Shown: positions 1 to 7,868 of the stretch, piece by piece
Position numbering within the stretch: position 1 is the stretch's first letter
How the letters are laid out: every line of letters begins with the position of its first letter
Made by a program: the position numbers and the translations under genes
Notes under the pieces: generated by a model
Seen by the model: only the letters and a program-made list of their open reading frames with translations
Told to the model about the DNA's origin: nothing
Databases searched by the model: none
DNA from: Fen-1298 sp050015675
GTDB taxonomy: Bacteria; Bacteroidota; Ignavibacteria; UBA10030
DNA length: 64,000 nt
Assembly: GCA_050015675.1 (NCBI GenBank)
Contig: JBEKAY010000003.1
Coordinates: forward strand, 68,028-132,027
Direction: 5' to 3'

Positions 1-68
1 AAATTTATTCCTCCAGTATCATTATGATGTAAGCAAATGAATGATTAACTGTTCAAAAGGGAATAAAA

Positions 69-1169
69 ATGAAAAGAAATTATATTTTGACTAGCGACCT
101 GCTGCTTGTTTTCGTTGTGATTGCCTTAACCACAGCATTCTCTTTTAAAAATGATGAAAACAAAAAAATAAAAACTTTAAGCGGTAATGAGATAACTACG
201 GCAGAAATGGATAAGTACTTAAAGAATCAAATGGATTCATTAGGATTACCGGGATTATCAATAGCCATAATCAATGATGCAAAAATGATCTACCATCGAA
301 CATTAGGAGTAACCAATATTGACACAAAAGAAAAAGTGTCTGAAGAAACGCTCTTTGATGCCGGTTCCTTGTCCAAGACTCCTTTTACATATCTTATAAT
401 GAAAATGGTAGATCAAGGAATATTGAATTTGGATCAACCTCTTTATACTTATTTACCATATCCTGATATTGCACATGACGATCGTTACAAATTAATAACG
501 GCTCGCATGGTTCTATGTCATACATCCGGCTTTCCTAATTGGAGGTTCTTCAATAAAGATAATAAGTTGGATATTAAATTTACACCCGGGACTCAATTTC
601 TCTATTCCGGGGAGGGATTTGAATATTTGGCAAATGTTGCGGCTCATCTGAAGAATATTCAAAAAAATGACCTTCAGGATTTATTTGCGAAAGAAGTTTC
701 CACTCCATTAGGCATGCGATATGCTTATTATACATGGAATGATTACTTGGAAAAACATCGAGCAACCGGGCATGTTGATGGCAAGGTTTTATCTACAGCA
801 TGGGGCTTAAATGCTAAGAACCCAAATTTTTATGCTTCATATAGCTTGCAGACGGAAGCCATAAGTTATGCCCAATTTCTAATTGCAATGATACGGGAAG
901 AAGGATTGAATAAAGCGACTTACGATGAGATGTTAAAAGTCCATGTTGAGACTCCTTCCAAAACCGATAGTATTCCATACTGTCTTGGCATAAGGATGAA
1001 ACACTCAGAGTTTGGCAATGAATACATGCATGATGGTGATAATTACGATTTTACTTGCGCTTTTATGTTCAATAAAGAACGAAAATTCGGATATGTGTTT
1101 TTCACAAACTGCAATAAAGGAATTAAGTTCAACAAAATATTAGAGCCTTTTTTAACAAATGGAAAATAA
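69..1169 (+). CDS. Serine hydrolase, beta-lactamase / class C PBP-like
   Basis: 366 aa secreted or membrane-anchored serine hydrolase of the beta-lactamase family (PF00144 type). A hydrophobic N-terminal segment (about residues 10-26) is likely a signal peptide or anchor. The catalytic SxxK motif is S100-L-S-K103, followed by an HTSG segment at 151-154, a YSG motif at 179-181 in the place of the second-motif Tyr, and an HDG at 321-323 in the place of the KTG/HxG motif. The set fits an esterase or D-Ala-D-Ala peptidase-like enzyme; the substrate cannot be told from sequence. It stands alone and is AT-rich compared with the housekeeping genes later in the window. Confidence 0.85.
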   Translation: MKRNYILTSDLLLVFVVIALTTAFSFKNDENKKIKTLSGNEITTAEMDKYLKNQMDSLGLPGLSIAIINDAKMIYHRTLGVTNIDTKEKVSEETLFDAGSLSKTPFTYLIMKMVDQGILNLDQPLYTYLPYPDIAHDDRYKLITARMVLCHTSGFPNWRFFNKDNKLDIKFTPGTQFLYSGEGFEYLANVAAHLKNIQKNDLQDLFAKEVSTPLGMRYAYYTWNDYLEKHRATGHVDGKVLSTAWGLNAKNPNFYASYSLQTEAISYAQFLIAMIREEGLNKATYDEMLKVHVETPSKTDSIPYCLGIRMKHSEFGNEYMHDGDNYDFTCAFMFNKERKFGYVFFTNCNKGIKFNKILEPFLTNGK

Positions 1170-1251
1170 ATAATTCAGCCTGCAAGTCGACGAGGTGCTG
1201 AAGGAGTCCTCCGTATATCATAAATCATCCTGATAAGATTAAATAATTTAC

Positions 1252-1310
1252 CGCCGGAGCTCTCAGCTCATCGGCGTTTGTGTTTTGGCTAAAAAATATC
1301 TACCATTTTC
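1252..1310 (+). repeat. Intergenic repeat copy 1 with terminator-like hairpin
   Basis: A nested hairpin (CGCCG-GAGCT, loop CTC, AGCTC-AT-CGGCG, 1252-1276) runs into TTTGTGTTTT and could terminate the serine hydrolase transcript. The core TCGGCGTTTGTGTTTTGGCT (1271-1290) and the following AT-rich part recur, diverged, at 2180 and 3717. The rest of 1170-1372 shows nothing else. Confidence 0.6.
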
Positions 1311-1372
1311 TTGTGTTTTAATTGAAGATTGATTTAACACAATACATTGCTAAATATAAATAAGGAACACTC

Positions 1373-2065
1373 ATGAAAACATGGATTATTTCTTTTTGCT
1401 TGCTCGCTGTTTCGTTTTTATCTGCACAGATGAAACCAAAAGCAGCAGCATCTGTCCCGGCTGATACAAAAAACATTATGAAGCAAGGATCGAACATATG
1501 GGATGTATTCAAGGACCGCAGATCTGTGCGAAAATTTACATCAGATTCTATTCCGGAAGCAGACATACTAAAAATTATCGATGCAGCACGGATGGCGCCT
1601 ACATCGGGAAATCAGCAGCCCTGGAAATTCCTCGTCGTTCGGGACAGGAATAAAATTAACCAGATGAAAGAAGCCTGCGTTAAGCAAATTATGGAAATGT
1701 ATGATAAAAATAAGATGAAGGAAACAAAAGAACAGTTCGAAGAGAAAGTAAGAATCAGGTATGATAATTATTGTTCTGCTCCTGTGTATATCATTATTTT
1801 GACAGACAACAAATCAATGTATCCGGATTACAACCATTGGGATGGACCATTAGCGGCTGGATATTTAATGCTTGCGGCACGAGCCCTGGGGTATGGAACA
1901 GTTTTCATTACCGATGCAATACCTGAAAGTGTGACAAAAGAAGTACTTGGTATTCCAGGTACGTACACAAGAGTGTGTATTACTCCTTTAGGAATACCAG
2001 TCGAGTGGCCGCAATCACCCCCTAAGAAGAAGTTGGAAGAATTTATTCTTTACGAGAAGTTCTAA
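1373..2065 (+). CDS. Nitroreductase family protein with signal peptide
   Basis: 230 aa FMN-dependent nitroreductase-fold protein. After a signal-peptide-like start (residues 1-19, ending SAQ) comes the typical N-terminal FMN-binding stretch RRSVRKF and APTSGNQQPWKF. The C-terminal half has the usual GYLMLAARALGYGT and an IPVEWP tail. These enzymes reduce nitro-aromatics, quinones or other electrophiles with NAD(P)H. The apparent export signal is unusual for the family, and a non-cleaved N-terminal helix is an alternative. An AAGGA ribosome site lies 6 bases before the ATG. It is a single gene between two copies of the intergenic repeat. Confidence 0.88.
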   Translation: MKTWIISFCLLAVSFLSAQMKPKAAASVPADTKNIMKQGSNIWDVFKDRRSVRKFTSDSIPEADILKIIDAARMAPTSGNQQPWKFLVVRDRNKINQMKEACVKQIMEMYDKNKMKETKEQFEEKVRIRYDNYCSAPVYIIILTDNKSMYPDYNHWDGPLAAGYLMLAARALGYGTVFITDAIPESVTKEVLGIPGTYTRVCITPLGIPVEWPQSPPKKKLEEFILYEKF

Positions 2066-2179
2066 GCTTCTCCTGGAGCATTATCTGAACCTAAAGTTGT
2101 GAGGGAAATACTCTCCCAAGCAAGTAAGGGTCGGGAGTGTCCGCCTGCATTGCACAGGTAACTCACTTCCAGCATGACT

Positions 2180-2199
2180 TCGGCGTTAGTGTTTTGGCT
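2180..2199 (+). repeat. Intergenic repeat copy 2
   Basis: Core TCGGCGTTAGTGTTTTGGCT differs from copy 1 (1271-1290) at one position. Copy 2 lacks the compact hairpin, but CGCC at about 2150 could pair with GGCG. It lies in the 261-base gap after the nitroreductase; the only ORF there (2137-2325) overlaps the repeat and looks spurious. Confidence 0.6.
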
Positions 2200-2326
2200 A
2201 ATAAAATCACCGATTATTTATACAAAATTATCGCCCAATCCTGTTACCTAAATTCATTTCTTGTAGTCATATATAATGTGAACGGAATACTAAATAATAC
2301 ACAAAAACATATGACAGGAGAATAAA

Positions 2327-2698
2327 ATGGAAGGCATACTCGGAATATTAGCAGGAATAATAGCCATTATTCTTTTTTTGGGAGCGCCGCCCGCCTTAGT
2401 CGTGCTGGTTTATTACTTTAGCCGGAGAGCCAAACACAAGGAGAGGATGGCTTTGATTGAAAAGGGAATAGATGCTTCAATTTTTATAAAAGAAGAAACC
2501 ACTTACCATAAAGTTCTCATGTGGGGAATGCTTATAGGTGGAATCGGATTTGGATTGCTTTTGGGGTACATTCTCTCTGTCTATACTTCAATGGAACAAG
2601 AAATTATAATGCCGATTATGGCACTTCTATTTGGCGGTCTCGGGTTAATTGGTTATTATGTGTACAGAAAGAAAACCGAGATGAAATCTGCCGAGTAG
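2327..2698 (+). CDS. Small membrane protein, DUF6249-like
   Basis: 123 aa protein with an N-terminal membrane helix (about 6-31), a cytoplasmic loop carrying RMALIEKG, and two further helices (about 63-85 and 92-112). The arrangement matches small DUF6249-type membrane proteins that in Bacteroidota-like genomes often precede an ECF sigma factor gene, as here. An AGGAGA ribosome site lies just upstream. Its stop is 2 bases before the sigma factor start, so the two are probably translationally coupled. Its role is unknown; a part in the signal input of the sigma factor is inference from position. Confidence 0.75.
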   Translation: MEGILGILAGIIAIILFLGAPPALVVLVYYFSRRAKHKERMALIEKGIDASIFIKEETTYHKVLMWGMLIGGIGFGLLLGYILSVYTSMEQEIIMPIMALLFGGLGLIGYYVYRKKTEMKSAE

Positions 2699-2700
2699 CA

Positions 2701-3264
2701 ATGGACGATCTTTACCTGAAACTAGTTCTTGAAGGAAACGCATCCAAATTTTCTTATTTTATTGAAAAATATAAAGGTATGGCTTTCTCCATAGCGTTTC
2801 GAATCGTCGATAACAGAGAAGATGCAGAAGAGATTGTTCAGGATGCATTTCTTAAAGCATTCAGGTCGCTTGATAAATTCAGAAAAGATTCCAAGTTCTC
2901 AACATGGTTTTACAGGATCGTAGTCAACAGTTCATTGTCAAGAGCAAGAAATAAGAAACCGGAGTCAAGTATCGCAGATGTGGACGATGTTGCAGACGTT
3001 GTAGTTGAAAGTGTGGAATCGGCGTACCACAGCCTTACTTTATTTGAACGGAAATTATTTATTCAGCATGCACTGGAAGAATTGAGCGCCGAAGATCGGT
3101 TGTTGTTGACACTTCATTACTTAAATGAAAATTCTATTGATGAAATCACGGGTATTACGGACATTGCTCAGGAAAACGTGAAAATGAAACTGCACAGGGC
3201 AAGAAATAAGATGTATAATGTTTTAAATAAGAACCTCAAATCGGAAATTCAATCTATCCTATGA
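2701..3264 (+). CDS. ECF-type RNA polymerase sigma factor
   Basis: 187 aa sigma-70 family factor of the extracytoplasmic-function class. Region 2 is visible as DAEEIVQDAFLKAFRSLDKF and FSTWFYRIVVN, and region 4 as LSAEDRLLLTLHYLNE and a helix-turn-helix ending in KMKLHRARNKM. An in-frame extension reaches upstream to 2521 but would lie inside the preceding gene, so ATG 2701 is preferred. The gene overlaps the next, a small membrane protein, by ATGA, the usual arrangement for a sigma factor and its membrane regulator. Confidence 0.92.
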   Translation: MDDLYLKLVLEGNASKFSYFIEKYKGMAFSIAFRIVDNREDAEEIVQDAFLKAFRSLDKFRKDSKFSTWFYRIVVNSSLSRARNKKPESSIADVDDVADVVVESVESAYHSLTLFERKLFIQHALEELSAEDRLLLTLHYLNENSIDEITGITDIAQENVKMKLHRARNKMYNVLNKNLKSEIQSIL

Positions 3265-3659
3265 AAAATAATTCAAATATCGACAATCTAACAAAAGATA
3301 TTCTGAAGAATAGTTATCTGGAAGTAACCGACCCGGATTTCGACAAGACGATTATGAAAATAGTTATGCGTGAAAGCCGTAAGCAACGTATACTTCAAAA
3401 TTTCTTAATGTGCGTACTTGTGTTTGCATTTGTCGATACTATTATCCTTTTTGTTCTCTGGTTCTTCAGATTGAACGTTTTTAACATCGCTCTTTGGCCG
3501 GGGAAAATATCTCATGAATTGCTTTTGCACATTGGGAAAATAAGGGATTCAATTCTGCAAAATGGGTTCACAAAGTACATTATTGTGTGGCTCATTGTAA
3601 TAGCGATTGCGGATTTGATAATAGAATCAAAATTTAAGTTACTGGAAAGACATAAATAA
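3261..3659 (+). CDS. Putative anti-sigma membrane protein
   Basis: 132 aa protein with an N-terminal soluble part of about 45 residues, a membrane helix at about 46-70, and a second at about 109-125. No zinc-binding HxxxCxxC anti-sigma motif is present. The start overlaps the sigma factor stop (ATGA), so the two are made together. By position it is the candidate membrane anchor or anti-sigma for the factor at 2701; the sequence itself does not identify a known family. Confidence 0.65.
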   Translation: MKNNSNIDNLTKDILKNSYLEVTDPDFDKTIMKIVMRESRKQRILQNFLMCVLVFAFVDTIILFVLWFFRLNVFNIALWPGKISHELLLHIGKIRDSILQNGFTKYIIVWLIVIAIADLIIESKFKLLERHK

Positions 3660-3716
3660 AGAAGAAAATAGCCGTCGAGAGATTGATTCTCAAAAACAGT
3701 TTAGGTGCTCAGTTCA

Positions 3717-3736
3717 TCGGCGTTTTGTGTTTTGCT
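3717..3736 (+). repeat. Intergenic repeat copy 3
   Basis: Core TCGGCGTTTTGTGTTTTGCT, with similar flanks (GCTCAGTTCA before, TTTCTACCATT after) to copy 1. It again follows the end of a transcription unit. The rest of 3660-3944 contains no gene I can support. Confidence 0.6.
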
Positions 3737-3944
3737 TAAAATTTCTACCATTCCGGCTGAATCTTATGAATCCCGATATCCGTAAACAATCCAAGAGAGT
3801 CAGACTGTCTGAAATTATTACACATGGATGAATATTATTGAGATTGTAGGGAAAACTGTTTAATATATTCGCAAGTGCTTTGGGGAGGTTCGTAAAGTAT
3901 GGTTGAGGTTTAAACATTCACTCACTAATTTTAGGAGGTGGATA

Positions 3945-4559
3945 ATGAAACTAACGATATTTTTCTTATGCCTTGTTTGTTTTGTCGGTTGTTCATTTAT
4001 GAAAGAAATTCCAGATGGGTCGGTGCCACAATTGTTGATTCAATCCCAGCTTCCTCCGATTCCAGCATCAATAAAACAACCTATATTTGATCTCGATGTA
4101 GTATTGTTCGTGATGGAAGATGGAACCGTCGGAAAAACACGTATGCTCAAAGGCAGTGGAGATGCTGTTTGGGATTCGCTTGCATTATCCTCGATGAAGC
4201 AATGGCGTTTTACTCCTGCTCGGATGGATAATAAACCGATTAGTTCATGGTTTCATATGCAATCCACCTTGCGTTATGCGGATGCACAATATTTGAATCT
4301 CGCTGAAATACTTTGCACATCAAAAGAAGAAGCCGACTCTGTCTATAATGTGATTGAACAAGGGCAAAATTTTAATGAACTGGCAATGCGATATTCTGTC
4401 GATCCGTCGCGTGAAATGGGTGGACTTCTCGGGGAAGTCAATATAAATGTATTCCCGGAGAATATTCGTAAATCTCTTAGTAAACTCATTATTAATGAAT
4501 TTACAAGACCGATGAAATACGGTGATCTCTATGCGATTTTTAAAAGACTTGAAAAATAA
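3945..4559 (+). CDS. Lipoprotein with TonB C-terminal and parvulin domains
   Basis: 204 aa. The start is ATG 3945, preceded by a strong AGGAGGTG (3933-3940). The N-terminus is a lipoprotein signal (CFVGC, acylated Cys16). Residues about 30-110 resemble a TonB C-terminal domain: a DLDVVLFVMEDGTVGKTRML strand pair, then WDSLALSSMKQWRFTPA. Residues about 115-204 match a PpiC/parvulin prolyl isomerase domain: LAEILCTSKEEAD, GQNFNELAMRYSVDP and GGLLGEV. Such a fusion would sit on the periplasmic side of a membrane. Function is not established; envelope protein folding or a stress role is inference. Confidence 0.8.
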   Translation: MKLTIFFLCLVCFVGCSFMKEIPDGSVPQLLIQSQLPPIPASIKQPIFDLDVVLFVMEDGTVGKTRMLKGSGDAVWDSLALSSMKQWRFTPARMDNKPISSWFHMQSTLRYADAQYLNLAEILCTSKEEADSVYNVIEQGQNFNELAMRYSVDPSREMGGLLGEVNINVFPENIRKSLSKLIINEFTRPMKYGDLYAIFKRLEK

Positions 4560-4659
4560 GTCGATGTGAGAGTAAACGGACTGTGGTACACAGGAACTGA
4601 TCCGATACTTATTTTAGAACTTGTTAACGGCCTGTAAGTGGCGACAACATTTTTATAAG

Positions 4660-4693
4660 CGGCATCTCCTTTGTGGATGATGCCGTTTTTTTT
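4660..4693 (+). terminator. Rho-independent terminator
   Basis: CGGCATC (4660-4666) pairs with GATGCCG (4679-4685) and is followed by eight T (4686-4693). It ends the lipoprotein gene at 3945. Confidence 0.75.
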
Positions 4694-4731
4694 GTTTTCT
4701 GATAAATTTAATTGCCAATAGGAATATAATT

Positions 4732-5085
4732 ATGGAGAATACATCGGGACGGGGAGAAGCAGCAGATGTCCCGCGAGAAATCATCCGCTGGAATTGGGGT
4801 GCCTTTTTCCTGAACTGGATTTGGGGAATTCGGAACAAAACCTATATTGCTTTTCTTTGCATCATACCGGTTGTCGGGTTTGTCATGATGATAGTTCTTG
4901 GAATGAGGGGCAATGAATGGGCGTGGCAGAATAAACAGTGGGAAAGTGTCGAACAATTCCAAAAGGAACAAAAGATTTGGTCGAAGTGGGGAATAAGGAT
5001 TGCCAAAATTCTTCTTATTCTGGCAATTCTGGGATTCATTCTAAATCCAATTTTTAAGTTACTAGAATCCTTACACTGTATGTAA
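4732..5085 (+). CDS. DUF2628-like small membrane protein
   Basis: 117 aa protein. The N-terminal RWNWGAFFLNWIWGIRN and the central GNEWAWQNKQWESVEQF are typical of DUF2628-like proteins of unknown role. Membrane helices lie at about 38-58 and 89-108. No ribosome site is obvious. Some relatives carry a zinc ribbon; this one does not. It sits between a terminator and the methyltransferase gene, 51 bases upstream of the latter. Confidence 0.7.
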   Translation: MENTSGRGEAADVPREIIRWNWGAFFLNWIWGIRNKTYIAFLCIIPVVGFVMMIVLGMRGNEWAWQNKQWESVEQFQKEQKIWSKWGIRIAKILLILAILGFILNPIFKLLESLHCM

Positions 5086-5136
5086 ATATCGCGCGGTGTT
5101 TCAATCAAAATATAAATCCTTCAAACGCTAAAAGTT

Positions 5137-5958
5137 ATGCCGGAAAAAATAACAATCGATCTCGGAAGTGTTCAGAGAACACTCCTTCTTCCTCTGTGGG
5201 GGCGTGCTGTCGAAACTCGCAAACAAAATCCATTATTACTAGATATGGCTGCTGTCCAAATAATTGAAAAGATCAACTATGACTTTTCAATGATAACGAA
5301 TAATATGAGTGAGATCTCGCAGCTTGCTTGGATAGTTCGCTGTCTGCATATTGATCGAACTATAAAGCAATTCCTTCTCAAACACCCGAGAGCGGCTATT
5401 GTCAATATTGGCTGTGGTTTAGATACAACCTTCAACCGGATAGATAATGGAAGTCTCACGTGGTATAATTTGGATTTACCGGACGTGATCGAACTTCGGA
5501 GGAGTCTTATTCCGGAACCTAGTAGAAGTGAGAGTATCGCAGATTCTTTTCTTGATGAAAGTTGGCTTCACAAAGTGACGGTTCATGATTCAGTTCTATT
5601 TTTAGCAGCCGGTGTCTTCTACTATTTTGATGAAGTTCAGATAAAAAGTTTCTTCAACAGGCTTGCCGATATGTTTCCGGCAAGTGAAATCATTTTTGAT
5701 GCAGCTTCACCATTCGGTGTGAAAGTTTCCAATAAAAAAGTCATAGAAGCCAGCGGTATGGATAAGACCGCATTTTTAAAATGGGGGATTGAAACAGCAA
5801 AACAAATTAAAACATGGGATAAAAGGATTATACTTATAGATGAGTATCCTATGTTCAAGGGAATGAAGAAGGGATTATCATTCAGAAATAAGTACGGAAC
5901 ATTTCTTTCCGATCGTTTAAATATCATGTCGATGGTGCATTTACGTTTCTCGAAATGA
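5137..5958 (+). CDS. SAM-dependent methyltransferase, leucine carboxyl methyltransferase family
   Basis: 273 aa class I methyltransferase of the LCM/PPM type (PF04072). The SAM-binding motif is VNIGCGLDTTFNRI (about 89-102), followed by the acidic-end strand WYNLDLPDVIELR. GVFYYFDE (about 154-161) is the usual post-IV segment. Bacterial members methylate carboxyl or hydroxyl groups of small molecules, often in secondary metabolism. The neighbour 104 bases downstream is an asparagine-synthetase-like protein, so a shared modification pathway is possible but not shown. Confidence 0.82.
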   Translation: MPEKITIDLGSVQRTLLLPLWGRAVETRKQNPLLLDMAAVQIIEKINYDFSMITNNMSEISQLAWIVRCLHIDRTIKQFLLKHPRAAIVNIGCGLDTTFNRIDNGSLTWYNLDLPDVIELRRSLIPEPSRSESIADSFLDESWLHKVTVHDSVLFLAAGVFYYFDEVQIKSFFNRLADMFPASEIIFDAASPFGVKVSNKKVIEASGMDKTAFLKWGIETAKQIKTWDKRIILIDEYPMFKGMKKGLSFRNKYGTFLSDRLNIMSMVHLRFSK

Positions 5959-6062
5959 ACATTAGCAATCAAGAAACTACTGGTATTTTAATTTTTTTTC
6001 TTGCATTTCTATCACAATTCGGCTATGCTGTTTTTATATTTCCCTAGTATGAGACGTCAATT

Positions 6063-7802
6063 ATGAGCTGGATTTTAGGAACAATTGGTACATTCACTGA
6101 AGTTGAGAAAGCGCGTATCTCAGCCTATCATCCTCTACCGCTTTCAATAGTGCAAACCAACAGTATCTATATTGCTGCCGGCGGCATTCCAGCCACGTGC
6201 CTACAGGGGCGGTTTACTCCATCGCAAACCACAGATTGGCATGCTTGGATCATAACGGGACTCGGTATGCAGTGGGAGAAAGATCACAGTTCGTTTTATA
6301 CTGCGTCAAAATGGAACTCGATTCTTGCCGCGCCACAACCGGAATTTTCTCAGATCGATGGCCACTTCGTTGCTCTCCGTTTCAATGATCGTGAGGTTCA
6401 AATTTTCACAGATCAGCTTGGGATGAGAGGCTTCTATGCAGCGAAAACCGCCCATGGCGTTGTCTTCTCAACGAGATTGGATTGGGTTGCCCGGGCTTCA
6501 GATAATTGCGAAATCGATTTTGAATCGTTCGGGCCGCAATGGTTGGCATTCAATCAAATATCGTGTTGGAGTCCAGTTCGTCAAGTATATCGTCTCGGCC
6601 CAGGAAGCAGGGCACGCTGTACAGCAATATCATTTGAGCATAAAGAAATATTATGGTCCCCGGATTTCGATTCCAATGATGAAAAGGGATTCGAAGATGT
6701 ACTCAAACCATTTCTCATTCCACGCAATGTTCCTTCGGAAGCTATTTCATTTGGGCTTTCCGGGGGCTTGGATTCGAGAGTGTTGCTTGCTCTGTATTCA
6801 TCGATGGGGGAAAAGAACCTGAGACTTCATGTGTTTGGCGATTCGCTCGATCCCGATGTCATCATCTCGACAAAGATTGCGCATCGATTGAAGTTTTCGC
6901 ACATCCACGAGCAATATATTCCTCAGAGGTCAGAAGAACTTCTTGCCCGTATGCGTGAATATCTAGCGCAAATCTATGTTACGAACCCGGCCTCGGCAGT
7001 TATCAATGCCGGATCTGTGGATCAAATAGCCGAACATGCAGCTCTCATCTTGGATGGTTCCTTCGGTGAAATTGCTCGACGTCAATCCTTGAACCGCTTA
7101 CTGATCAAGGGATCGAAAGCGCTTCGACAACGGGCAGCGGATCGGATGTCGCGTTATATGACAATCCACCGAGCGGCAATTTTCAATCGAGACATTGTTG
7201 AGACGATGGAACGAGGCTTTGTTAGGCAGACGCAATGGTATTTGGATGAGACGTCTTCACACCCCCCCGTTTCCGATGAGGATTTTGTCGATCTCATGAC
7301 CATCCGAACAAGGTTTCCGAATTATTCCGGCGTAGAGCAAGCCCGAACCGACGCATTTATTATGGGTTATATGCCTTATTTGCAACCTTCAGTATTGAAA
7401 AGTATGTTTCATATTCCTATGCATCTAAAAAGAAAGGGCAGGCTCTTCCGGCGCATGATTGCGCGGCATTGTCCTGAACTCGCATCATTTCCTTTGGTCA
7501 AGGGCGGAACGACCTATCCGTACCGATTCTCAACCGTACCGGCTCATATCTGGACACTGATGAAAAAGAAAATTGGAAAGCCCTATACTGATATGCGAAT
7601 GCATGCAATGCTTGATATGCTGAAAGAATACACACAAGATCTCGTTCATTCACAGGAACTACAAAATTATTCAGCGTACGATGTACAAAAAATTCAATTT
7701 ATGGTCGATCGTTATTATACCGGAGAACGGCATTGGGCACATGAAATCGATTGGTGGTTATCTTTTGAATTCTGGCGACAATCGCTCAAGAAGAAAAATT
7801 GA
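6063..7802 (+). CDS. Asparagine-synthetase-like protein lacking the glutaminase Cys
   Basis: 579 aa AsnB-like protein. The ATP-pyrophosphatase P-loop is SGGLDS at 233-238, followed by the expected synthetase domain to the C-terminus. The N-terminal Ntn-type domain keeps the fold signature (DQLGMRGFYAA, about 117-127), but the protein begins MSWILG, so the catalytic Cys2 of glutamine-dependent asparagine synthetase is missing. It may use free ammonia or another amine, or act as an ATP-dependent amide- or ring-forming enzyme like beta-lactam synthetase or lasso cyclase. No precursor peptide or leader protease is seen nearby. Confidence 0.82.
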   Translation: MSWILGTIGTFTEVEKARISAYHPLPLSIVQTNSIYIAAGGIPATCLQGRFTPSQTTDWHAWIITGLGMQWEKDHSSFYTASKWNSILAAPQPEFSQIDGHFVALRFNDREVQIFTDQLGMRGFYAAKTAHGVVFSTRLDWVARASDNCEIDFESFGPQWLAFNQISCWSPVRQVYRLGPGSRARCTAISFEHKEILWSPDFDSNDEKGFEDVLKPFLIPRNVPSEAISFGLSGGLDSRVLLALYSSMGEKNLRLHVFGDSLDPDVIISTKIAHRLKFSHIHEQYIPQRSEELLARMREYLAQIYVTNPASAVINAGSVDQIAEHAALILDGSFGEIARRQSLNRLLIKGSKALRQRAADRMSRYMTIHRAAIFNRDIVETMERGFVRQTQWYLDETSSHPPVSDEDFVDLMTIRTRFPNYSGVEQARTDAFIMGYMPYLQPSVLKSMFHIPMHLKRKGRLFRRMIARHCPELASFPLVKGGTTYPYRFSTVPAHIWTLMKKKIGKPYTDMRMHAMLDMLKEYTQDLVHSQELQNYSAYDVQKIQFMVDRYYTGERHWAHEIDWWLSFEFWRQSLKKKN

Positions 7803-7868
7803 ACGATAACCAACTATCATGAAAATAATGAGATGAAGAAGTGAGGATGTCTCGAAGTAAATTCCTAA

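Noticed and set aside
2137..2325. 62 aa ORF after the nitroreductase
   Set aside because: It overlaps intergenic repeat copy 2 and has no recognisable features.
5137..7802. Lasso peptide cluster
   Set aside because: AsnB-like cyclase candidate present, but no leader protease, RRE protein or precursor peptide ORF is found nearby.
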